Part shown: positions 53,234-59,994 of the stretch, piece after piece | Numbering within the stretch: the first letter of the stretch is position 1 | Layout of the letters: each line of letters starts with the position of its first letter | Assembly: GCF_001467895.1 (NCBI RefSeq) | Contig: NZ_LNYO01000021.1 | Coordinates: 1-64,000 of the forward strand | Reading direction: 5' to 3' | Source of the DNA: Legionella nautarum | Lineage (GTDB): Bacteria > Pseudomonadota > Gammaproteobacteria > Legionellales > Legionellaceae | DNA length: 64,000 bases | Notes under the pieces: generated by a model | Told to the model about the DNA's origin: nothing | The model's input: only the letters and a program-made list of their open reading frames with translations | The model's database searches: none | Translations under genes and position numbers: made by a program

Positions 53234-53614
53234 TTAATGTTCCTCAGCTATCTCGTGTTGATATTGATCCGCATTTAATAAATCGTTTAATTCAGCGAGG
53301 TTCTGCGCTTTAATTTTAACTAACCAACCTGCTCCATAAGGTTCTCTATTAACAAGGGCAGGATCTGCGCTCACGTTTTGATTGACAGCGACAACTACTC
53401 CGCTAATCGGTGCATAAAAATCAGAGGCAGCTTTAACAGACTCAACAACGCCTAATTCCTGTCCAACCTTTACCTCATCACCTTCTTCAGGTAACTCGAC
53501 AAACACCATATCCCCTAATAATTGTTGAGCATGCTCAGTGATACCAATTGTCATGATGCCATCAGCACTGCTTTCCAACCATTCGTGGGTTCGAGTAAAT
53601 TTTAAATCTGCCAT
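53234..53614 (-). CDS. gcvH: Glycine cleavage system H protein
   Basis: A 126-residue lipoyl carrier. The lipoylated Lys is in [17 protein letters not shown], and the N-terminal [10 protein letters not shown] and [20 protein letters not shown] are standard. It shuttles the methylamine between the P, T and L proteins. ATG follows AAGAGGACAAG. It lies 59 bases after gcvT and one base before gcvPA. Confidence 0.97.
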   Translation of the reverse strand: MADLKFTRTHEWLESSADGIMTIGITEHAQQLLGDMVFVELPEEGDEVKVGQELGVVESVKAASDFYAPISGVVVAVNQNVSADPALVNREPYGAGWLVKIKAQNLAELNDLLNADQYQHEIAEEH

Positions 53615-53673
53615 TATTCTTGTCCTCTTCTTATAATTATAAGTTGTTAAAATCCAAATTTCGTTTTTAGGCG

Positions 53674-54756
53674 TTATAATATTTGTCCTCGTTTAACAAA
53701 TCTTGGTTTTCCAACTTGAGCCGGAAAAAGTTTTCCACGAATCTCAACCATCACTTGTTCACCGACTTTCGTAGGTACTCGCGCTAAAGCAATTGATTTG
53801 CCCAAGGTTGGCGAATAAGTTCCGCTAGTGATAATGCCATCGGCTTGGCCTTCTACAATAACGCGTTGACCAGAGCGCATGACGCCTTTATCTTGCAAAA
53901 TTAAACCGACTAATTTGCGCTGAACCGCTTGTTGTTTTTGCGATAAAAGAGCCCCCATGCCGATAAAATCTCGTTCTTCAGGCTGCCATTTTACGGTCCA
54001 TTCAAGACCTGATTCCAAAGGAGTGGTCGACTCATCCATATCTTGGCCATACAACAACATTCCGGCTTCAAGGCGAAGCGTATCGCGGGCTGCTAAACCA
54101 CAAGGTTTAATGCCAGCAGCTAATAAAGAGGACCATAATTGGGTAATTGCTTCTTTAGGTAAAATGATTTCTAAACCGTCTTCTCCGGTATAGCCTGTCC
54201 GCGCAAAAAACCAGTTTTCAACGTCAACACACTCAAAATTGGTGAGAGTTGATACGGCATCATTTTGAGCAGGGGTAAGGACAGACATTGTTTTTGCAAC
54301 GGCTTCGGGGCCTTGAACTGCCAACATAGCAAGCTCGTTTCTTTCCTGTAATCCCACTGAAAAGCCTTCGCTTTTGCTGCGAATCCACGCCAGATCGCGG
54401 GTGCGAGTTGCAGAGTTTAAAACAAGACGGTAATTATCTGATGCGCGTTGATAAGCAATCAAATCATCGATAATCCCTCCATGCTCATTACACATACAGC
54501 TATAAAGCGCGCGCCCTGTATGCTCAAGAAGATCGACATCGTTAGTAAGTAATTTGCGTAAAAATTGTCTGCCGCCAGCACCTAGTATATCCACGACAGT
54601 CATATGCGAGACGTCAAACATTCCTGCGTGCTGACGAACACTGTGGTGTTCATCCAATTGTGAACCATAGTGTAGGGGCATTTCCCAGCCATGAAAATCT
54701 ACCATTTTTCCACCAATTGCCAAGTGATTGGCATGGAGTGGGGTTTTTGCGATCAT
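53674..54756 (-). CDS. gcvT: Glycine cleavage system T protein (aminomethyltransferase)
   Basis: About 360 residues. It transfers the methylene group from H-protein-bound aminomethyl to tetrahydrofolate, releasing ammonia. Motifs: [15 protein letters not shown] with the catalytic-region Asp, [20 protein letters not shown] and [23 protein letters not shown] at 54756 has GAGGGAAT upstream; a start 18 codons earlier extends into a region without binding site. First gene of gcvT-H-PA-yciI-PB. No glycine riboswitch was seen in the 265 bases before it. Confidence 0.95.
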   Translation of the reverse strand: MIAKTPLHANHLAIGGKMVDFHGWEMPLHYGSQLDEHHSVRQHAGMFDVSHMTVVDILGAGGRQFLRKLLTNDVDLLEHTGRALYSCMCNEHGGIIDDLIAYQRASDNYRLVLNSATRTRDLAWIRSKSEGFSVGLQERNELAMLAVQGPEAVAKTMSVLTPAQNDAVSTLTNFECVDVENWFFARTGYTGEDGLEIILPKEAITQLWSSLLAAGIKPCGLAARDTLRLEAGMLLYGQDMDESTTPLESGLEWTVKWQPEERDFIGMGALLSQKQQAVQRKLVGLILQDKGVMRSGQRVIVEGQADGIITSGTYSPTLGKSIALARVPTKVGEQVMVEIRGKLFPAQVGKPRFVKRGQIL

Positions 54757-54878
54757 TGCGATTCCCTCTTTTCGCGCGTTGGTGCTGAAGATTATACCGA
54801 GATGAGTCATTACGACAAGAGTGATGTCACATCTTTATCTAAACTTTAGTTCAGTTTATCAATTTTCACATTTTGACA

Positions 54879-54956
54879 GGTAGATTGGGCCTTGACCCAA
54901 CAAAGTCATCTAAAAAGATCTCTCTATCCAATTGGGACCCAAAGGCCAACCTATCT
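54879..54956. repeat. Imperfect inverted repeat, relative of the 40.5 kb element
   Basis: GGTAGATTGGGCC at 54879-54891 followed by TTGACCCAA, and in reverse complement from 54956 GATAGGTTGGCCTTTGGGT, form imperfect arms around a 30-base centre. The sequence TGGGCCTTG is shared with the element starting at 40490. It lies between gcvT and the Gly-rich gene and may be a small non-autonomous or palindromic repeat. Confidence 0.4.
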
Positions 54957-55021
54957 CCGAATAACCCTTTGCAAAAGACTATAATTATAGAAGGGGCAAA
55001 TGGTCTAAATAGGAGATTGTT

Positions 55022-55339
55022 ATGAACGTCAATGTTAAAGGCCATAAAATACTCGGCGCCATGCTTTTGGGTTTGTGTTTATTCGCCTCTGCCCCTAGTG
55101 ATGCCCATAGGGGTGGATACTGGGGTGGTGGTCATGGTCATTGGGGTGGCCATTGGGGTGGCTGGAGAGGTGGTGGTTGGGGGCCAGGAATTGGTTGGGG
55201 CCCTGGTTGGGGTTACGGTGGTTTCTATCGAGGGGGTGGTATCTACATAGGACCGAGCCCTGTCTATTATAATTGTGGATGGTCCGGAGGATACTGGCGA
55301 AATGGCTATTGGATACCTCGGCATAGAGCTTGCTGGTAA
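55022..55339 (+). CDS. Glycine/tryptophan/tyrosine-rich secreted protein
   Basis: A 105-residue protein with a signal peptide (about residues 1-28, ending SAPSDA) and a mature part made of GGW, GHW and GYG repeats (HWGGHWGGWRGGGWGPG), ending with a Cys-containing segment YYNCGWSGGYWRNGYW. The GHW-rich composition might bind metal; the last 40 residues resemble small cell-envelope proteins of Legionella and relatives. The ATG has AGGAGATTGTT upstream. An intrinsic terminator follows at 55372. Confidence 0.75.
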   Translation: MNVNVKGHKILGAMLLGLCLFASAPSDAHRGGYWGGGHGHWGGHWGGWRGGGWGPGIGWGPGWGYGGFYRGGGIYIGPSPVYYNCGWSGGYWRNGYWIPRHRACW

Positions 55340-55371
55340 TCTTTGACCGCATTATTTTAGTAGAATTTAGG

Positions 55372-55403
55372 ATAGCCCTTTGGAAACAAGGGCTATTTGC
55401 TTT
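55372..55403 (+). terminator. Intrinsic terminator
   Basis: ATAGCCCTT and AAGGGCTAT form a perfect 9-base stem with a 7-base loop (55372-55396), followed by TTGCTTT. It ends the transcript of the Gly-rich protein gene 33 bases after its stop. Confidence 0.65.
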
Positions 55404-55437
55404 AGGATAAGAGCTTAACTGGCAAAAGGATCCCTTG

Positions 55438-55905
55438 GTGTTAAATCGATTATTATCTGGGCAAAGTCTGCTTGATTTAGCATGGCTATTATTTTTATTG
55501 TTCATGCTAAGACATTTTTGGCGTGATAGATCAGCACTTGCCCAAGCTCGCTCTTGGTTAATCACGAAAGGTCGTATTACTTCATTTGAATGGACTCGAG
55601 AGGGGCCGCGCTTATGGCCTAGAATTGAATACAGTTATCAAGTCTTTGATAAGGATTTTCAGGGTGAATATCTTTTTTTAGATACCGCCCATAATAATCC
55701 TAATAGCAAATATGCTCGTAAAGTCGCTTATAAAGCTGCAATTGCTTATGAAAACAATGCAGAAATCGATGTCTTTTATAATCCGAATAACCCTCATCAA
55801 GCGGTTCTGGATATCACCATTCCCCAGAAATTAAACCTAATTGTTGCTTTATTGATCGCCTTAATCATTTTGCATCTTGTGGTAGTGTTTATCCGTTTAT
55901 TATAA
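55438..55905 (+). CDS. DUF3592 membrane protein
   Basis: About 155 residues with an N-terminal helix (LLDLAWLLFLLFMLRHFW), a beta-rich central region typical of DUF3592 (WLITKGRITSFEW, YSYQVFDKDFQGE, NAEIDVFYNPNNPHQAVL) and a C-terminal membrane helix (LIVALLIALIILHLVVVFI). The family has no assigned function. GTG 55438 is seven bases after AAGGA; a TTG one codon earlier is possible. It starts after the terminator and so has its own promoter. Confidence 0.8.
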   Translation: MLNRLLSGQSLLDLAWLLFLLFMLRHFWRDRSALAQARSWLITKGRITSFEWTREGPRLWPRIEYSYQVFDKDFQGEYLFLDTAHNNPNSKYARKVAYKAAIAYENNAEIDVFYNPNNPHQAVLDITIPQKLNLIVALLIALIILHLVVVFIRLL

Positions 55906-55913
55906 AAAACTTA

Positions 55914-56444
55914 TTACTGTGCCGCCGCCGGGCTAGTGGTATTGGCCTCACTAGGGTCATTGGAACACTGACAGGGAGGGGTGCTGACTTTAGATTGTAA
56001 CCCCATGATCGCAAAACCGCGAACTCCTTGTCCATCAGGAGCTTGTGTGAAATGAATTGTAACGTCCAAATTTTGTTTTTGTTGATATTGAGGATTTTTA
56101 TAAATCACTAAGATCGGCATTTTGGCTTGCCACTGATTAGGCGCGATGGTCGTAATTTCCGGGGGTAAAGTGGCTACAGCACTCACATAATAAGAATTGG
56201 CCTTTACCGCATCAGGAAGTTTAGAGGTAGTCATTGCTGTGCTATAGGCAGTCCACCCGCCAGCGGTAAAATATTTAGCAATTTCTTTTTGGCGTTCAAG
56301 GAAATTTTTATAATCAAAAGTATAAGTAGCGATAATGGCTTCATTGGCCCAAACTGCAAGTTGAGTATTATCAGGAGGAAGGGCTTTTGCTGATAAAGAT
56401 AAAGCAAATAGCATGAAAGCAGCACCAACATTGATTTTCCTCAT
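55914..56444 (-). CDS. IcmL/DotI-like protein (exported, soluble paralogue)
   Basis: A 176-residue protein with a signal peptide (MRKINVGAAFMLFALSLSAKA) and the periplasmic domain of the IcmL/DotI/TraM family: VWANEAIIATYTFDYKNFLE, YFTAGGWTAYSTAM, WQAKMPILVIYKN and LDVTIHFTQAP. True IcmL has an N-terminal membrane anchor and sits in the dot/icm locus; this copy has a cleavable-looking signal and stands alone, as several IcmL-like paralogues do in Legionella. It could assist or modulate the secretion apparatus. Convergent with the DUF3592 gene. ATG has AGGATAACCCC upstream. Confidence 0.8.
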   Translation of the reverse strand: MRKINVGAAFMLFALSLSAKALPPDNTQLAVWANEAIIATYTFDYKNFLERQKEIAKYFTAGGWTAYSTAMTTSKLPDAVKANSYYVSAVATLPPEITTIAPNQWQAKMPILVIYKNPQYQQKQNLDVTIHFTQAPDGQGVRGFAIMGLQSKVSTPPCQCSNDPSEANTTSPAAAQ

Positions 56445-56504
56445 GGGGTTATCCTCAAAATCATCGTAGCAAAATATATTCTAATTGTAGTCGTTTTCAA
56501 GGTG

Positions 56505-56528
56505 AAAAAAACCCCGGCTAAACCGGGG
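56505..56528 (-). terminator. Intrinsic terminator ending a short RNA
   Basis: On the minus strand CCCCGG, 5-base loop, CCGGGG (56528-56512) followed by seven T (56511-56505). This is the clearest rho-independent terminator in the window. No minus-strand gene lies just upstream of it, so it ends a small RNA or attenuates the IcmL-like gene that begins at 56444. Confidence 0.8.
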
Positions 56529-56592
56529 AAGTTAGTGTGTCCTACTTTAATTAGTAATGACACTACTCCGCGTAAAGAGGGGAGCGCGGAGC
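56505..56592 (-). ncRNA. Candidate small RNA or attenuated leader of the IcmL-like gene
   Basis: Minus-strand TATAAT at 56603-56598 puts the RNA start near 56592. The first bases form a 7-bp hairpin, CTCCGCG (56591-56585) with CGCGGAG (56572-56566). A second imperfect hairpin follows (TAGTGTC with GACACACTA), then the terminator at 56528-56505: about 88 nucleotides, three stem-loops. No peptide frame with a binding site is inside. The -35 is weak. It is not 6S, 4.5S, tmRNA or RNase P RNA. It lies in the 396-base gap before the ABC permease gene. Confidence 0.55.
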
Positions 56593-56840
56593 AGAGCATT
56601 ATAAATTATGCTCATATCATTAGACACTGATGGTCAAAAAAAGTTCAATTTTATTGGTTAATTTTATTCCCTCTCGGTTAAAACGGATTGATGCGATGAA
56701 AACTCAGATTCAATCGGCGACAGGCCAAATAATTTATGTTATTTTAGGCGATCTTGGGTTTAGCGGTCTAAATACTTATTTAAGCAGAGGCCCATCCAAA
56801 TTTTCCATCGACGTAACCAGTTAAAAAATAGGGGGGCATT

Positions 56841-58580
56841 GTGCGCAACAGTCGTTTTTACTTTGCCAACCGTGAAAATGTAAGTCGTTATATCAATCGT
56901 TGGGATATTTTATTACTGATACTGATTTTTTTTGTTTTGTTTTTTCTAGGTTGGGCGGGAAAACAAATGGCGAGTCCTTATCAATTAGGAGAGCCGTTAG
57001 TTATTTCTTTAGACCCCAGTAAACTGCCTTTCTATGCCCTGCGCACTGTATTAAGGATGTTCATTGCCCTGGGTATATCCTTGCTGTTTACCTTTGCTGT
57101 AGGCGCGCTGGCTGCGAAGAATCGCCGTGCTGAGCAGGTCATTATTCCTGCGATTGATATTTTACAATCCGTCCCCGTTCTGAGTTTTTTATCGATTACC
57201 GTAACCGGATTCATCCGCTTATTCCCTGGTAGTTTATTGGGGCCTGAATGCGCCTCTATTTTTGCTATTTTTACTGCTCAGGTATGGAATATTACCTTTG
57301 GATTCTATCAAGCTTTAAAAACCTTGCCCGAGGATTTAAAAGAAGCATCGGCAATGTTTCAATTGTCTGCTTGGCAGCGATTTTGGAAGGTTGAAGTTCC
57401 CTTTTCAATGTCGAGTTTACTGTGGAATTTGATGATGTCGATGTCAGCCAGTTGGTTTTTCGTCGTCTTATCCGAGGCTATCTCCGTTTCTCACCAGGAC
57501 ATTCTCTTGCCGGGAGTAGGTTCTTATATTGCCCTAGCGATTGAGCAGCGAGATTTGCATGCAGTGGGCTATGCCATTTTGACCATGGTTATCGTTATTT
57601 TTCTATACGATCAGATTTTGTTTCGGCCACTGATTGCCTGGTCAGAAAAATTTAAAATGGAACCTTCGCCGGACGAGGAAGAATATCAATCCTGGCTAAT
57701 TGATTTAATTCGCGGGAGTCGATTAACCAAACGTTTTGGCAGAGTAGCGGCAGTTGTTAAAGATAATTTTGTGAATGCTCGTTGGTTATCTCATCGAGGA
57801 ATTAAAGTCGCGAAAGAAATGGATTTACGCCGCCAAAAACATCTCGATTGGATTTGGAATACGATTGTGCTTCTCGCCATTTTTGGCGGTGGCTGGCTGC
57901 TCATGAATTTTATTTTGACTGAACTGAAGTTGAAGGAAGTGTTACATGTTTTTCTTCTTGGCGCAGCGACAGGTACACGGGTTATTGTCTTAATTATTTT
58001 TAGTTCTTTGCTTTGGATTCCTGTCGGTGTTTGGATTGGATTAAGACCCCGATTGGCACAGAAAATTCAACCGATTATTCAATTCGTTGCCGCTTTCCCT
58101 GCTAATTTATTCTATCCTTTGTTTGTAATAGCTATTGTACAATTTCATCTCAGTGTTGAGATCTGGGTTACTCCACTGATGATTTTGGGAACCCAGTGGT
58201 ATATTTTATTTAATGTGATTGCCGGAGCTTCAACCATCCCTCGCGACCTTTATTTGGCAGCGGATAATTTCGGTGTCAAAGGCTGGCAATGGTGGAAGCG
58301 CTTAGCTTTGCCGGGAATCTTCCCTTTTTATATTACAGGAGCCATTACTGCTGCCGGTGGAGCATGGAACGCTAGTATTGTGGCTGAGTGGGTTAGTTGG
58401 GGAAACACTACTTTGGAAGCGACGGGCTTGGGTGAGTATATTCATGCGAGCACCATAGCAGGTGATTTTCCAAAAATAGCCTTAGGTACTGCGATGATGT
58501 GTACTTATGTACTGGCATTTAATCATTTAATTTGGCGTCCGCTTTATCGACTGGCGGAAGAGCGATTCCATTTCAATTGA
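56841..58580 (+). CDS. ABC transporter permease, two fused BPD domains (NitT/TauT type)
   Basis: A 579-residue membrane protein with two binding-protein-dependent permease domains in one chain (about 60-265 and 340-570). Each has an EAA loop: TLPEDLKEASAMFQLSAWQR and STIPRDLYLAADNFGVKGWQ. It belongs to the nitrate/sulfonate/bicarbonate (NitT/TauT) group. The substrate is unknown. GTG start with AGGGGGG upstream. The ATPase gene follows after 7 bases. No periplasmic binding protein gene is adjacent. Confidence 0.9.
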   Translation: MRNSRFYFANRENVSRYINRWDILLLILIFFVLFFLGWAGKQMASPYQLGEPLVISLDPSKLPFYALRTVLRMFIALGISLLFTFAVGALAAKNRRAEQVIIPAIDILQSVPVLSFLSITVTGFIRLFPGSLLGPECASIFAIFTAQVWNITFGFYQALKTLPEDLKEASAMFQLSAWQRFWKVEVPFSMSSLLWNLMMSMSASWFFVVLSEAISVSHQDILLPGVGSYIALAIEQRDLHAVGYAILTMVIVIFLYDQILFRPLIAWSEKFKMEPSPDEEEYQSWLIDLIRGSRLTKRFGRVAAVVKDNFVNARWLSHRGIKVAKEMDLRRQKHLDWIWNTIVLLAIFGGGWLLMNFILTELKLKEVLHVFLLGAATGTRVIVLIIFSSLLWIPVGVWIGLRPRLAQKIQPIIQFVAAFPANLFYPLFVIAIVQFHLSVEIWVTPLMILGTQWYILFNVIAGASTIPRDLYLAADNFGVKGWQWWKRLALPGIFPFYITGAITAAGGAWNASIVAEWVSWGNTTLEATGLGEYIHASTIAGDFPKIALGTAMMCTYVLAFNHLIWRPLYRLAEERFHFN

Positions 58581-58587
58581 GGATGCT

Positions 58588-59898
58588 ATGTCAGAAACTA
58601 TTATTGCCATCGAAAATTGCCGCAAATCCTTTAAAAAAGCATCCGCTCAAGATTTGTTAGTGCTCGAAGATGTTAATTTTCGCTTACAAGAAGGTGAAAT
58701 CGTTGCCTTACTGGGTAAGTCCGGTTCGGGCAAATCCACTCTTTTACGGATTATTGCAGGGCTTGTTCCGCCCACTGCAGGAAAAGTGACTTATCGTGGA
58801 CAACCCGTGACGGGACCCGTACCGGGTATAGCAATGGTATTTCAATCCTTCGCACTAATGCCCTGGTTGACCGTACTCGAAAATGTGGAGTTAGGTTTAG
58901 AAGCTCAAGGTGTCGGACGCGAAGAAAGACGGCACCGTGCAATTGAAGCAATTGATACTATTGGTCTTGATGGCTTTGAGTCCGCTTTTCCCAAAGAGTT
59001 ATCCGGTGGAATGCGCCAACGGGTAGGATTTGCTCGGGCTTTGGTGATTAATCCAGATGTGTTGCTCATGGATGAACCTTTTTCTGCTCTCGACGTATTA
59101 ACAGCTGAAAACTTAAAATCAGATATGCTGAAATTATGGCAAGAAAAGAAAACCAACACGAATGGTATCTTATTAGTTACTCATAATATTGAGGAAGCAG
59201 CGACCCTTGCCGATCGTATCATTATTTTTGGCTCTGATCCCGGCTATATTCGTGCGGAATTACAAGTTGGCCTAGAACAACCTCGCGACCCAGAAACACC
59301 GGAATTTCGTGCCCTAGTTGATAAAATTTATACCCTAATGACGACTGGGCCTAAGGAAAAAGCGAAAGGTGCGCAACGTGAGCGCCAAATTGGCTTAGGT
59401 TATCGTTTACCTGATGTAGAACCTTCGGAGTTATCGGGCTTGATTGAGACAATGAAATCATTCAAAGAGCGGATTGATCTTCCAGAACTTGCTGATGAAT
59501 TGATGATGAATATCGATGATTTATTCCCCATCTTAGAAACCCTGGAGATTTTAGGGTTTGCAAAAGTATCCGACGGGGATATTCAACTCAGTGAATTAGG
59601 AAAACAATTCTCAGAGGCCGATTTACAAGCACGTAAGCAATTATTCGCCAGGCGACTTTTGGAAAAAGTGCCGTTGGCACGTTATATTCGCCGCGTCTTG
59701 GATGAGAAGGTGGGGCATCGTGTTTCTGAAGAACGATTTTTATCTAAACTCGAAGATTATTTAAGTGAAAAAGAAGCGGAGCGAGTGCTGCGTACGATGA
59801 TTGACTGGGGACGTTATGCCGAATTGTTTGCTTATGATTTTAATACTGGAATCTTAAGCTTAGAGAACCCGGGTATTTCGGACGCGGTTGTGGAATAA
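58588..59898 (+). CDS. ABC transporter ATPase with C-terminal AAA-associated domain
   Basis: A 436-residue protein. The ATPase (1-260) has Walker A LLGKSGSGKSTLLRIIAG, Q-loop MVFQSFALMPWLTVLENV, signature LSGGMRQRVGFARAL, Walker B VLLMDEPFSALD and the switch His in LLVTHNIEEAATLAD. The C-terminal 150 residues (LSGLIETMKSFKERIDLPEL and following) are the AAA-associated domain found in some NitT/TauT ATPases, probably regulatory. It powers the fused permease encoded just upstream. Confidence 0.92.
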   Translation: MSETIIAIENCRKSFKKASAQDLLVLEDVNFRLQEGEIVALLGKSGSGKSTLLRIIAGLVPPTAGKVTYRGQPVTGPVPGIAMVFQSFALMPWLTVLENVELGLEAQGVGREERRHRAIEAIDTIGLDGFESAFPKELSGGMRQRVGFARALVINPDVLLMDEPFSALDVLTAENLKSDMLKLWQEKKTNTNGILLVTHNIEEAATLADRIIIFGSDPGYIRAELQVGLEQPRDPETPEFRALVDKIYTLMTTGPKEKAKGAQRERQIGLGYRLPDVEPSELSGLIETMKSFKERIDLPELADELMMNIDDLFPILETLEILGFAKVSDGDIQLSELGKQFSEADLQARKQLFARRLLEKVPLARYIRRVLDEKVGHRVSEERFLSKLEDYLSEKEAERVLRTMIDWGRYAELFAYDFNTGILSLENPGISDAVVE

Positions 59899-59994
59899 TA
59901 TCCTGGCTGCGGTAAGAAAAAATAAACTGGATGTCAATATTACTGTGCAACATTTATAATGAAAAATCATTGACTTATTAGATTAAGGTTTTAA

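Noticed and set aside
54757-55021. Glycine riboswitch before gcvT
   Set aside because: No tandem aptamer-like sequence was seen; the region holds an inverted repeat and AT-rich sequence.
55079-55565. Two long minus-strand open frames (81 and 156 codons) over the Gly-rich gene and the DUF3592 start
   Set aside because: They are mirror images of GGT/GGC repeats and have no ribosome binding site; the plus-strand genes have signal peptide, terminator and family match.
56630-56824. 64-codon open frame before the ABC permease
   Set aside because: No ribosome binding site and no domain; it lies in the promoter region of the permease and next to the minus-strand RNA.
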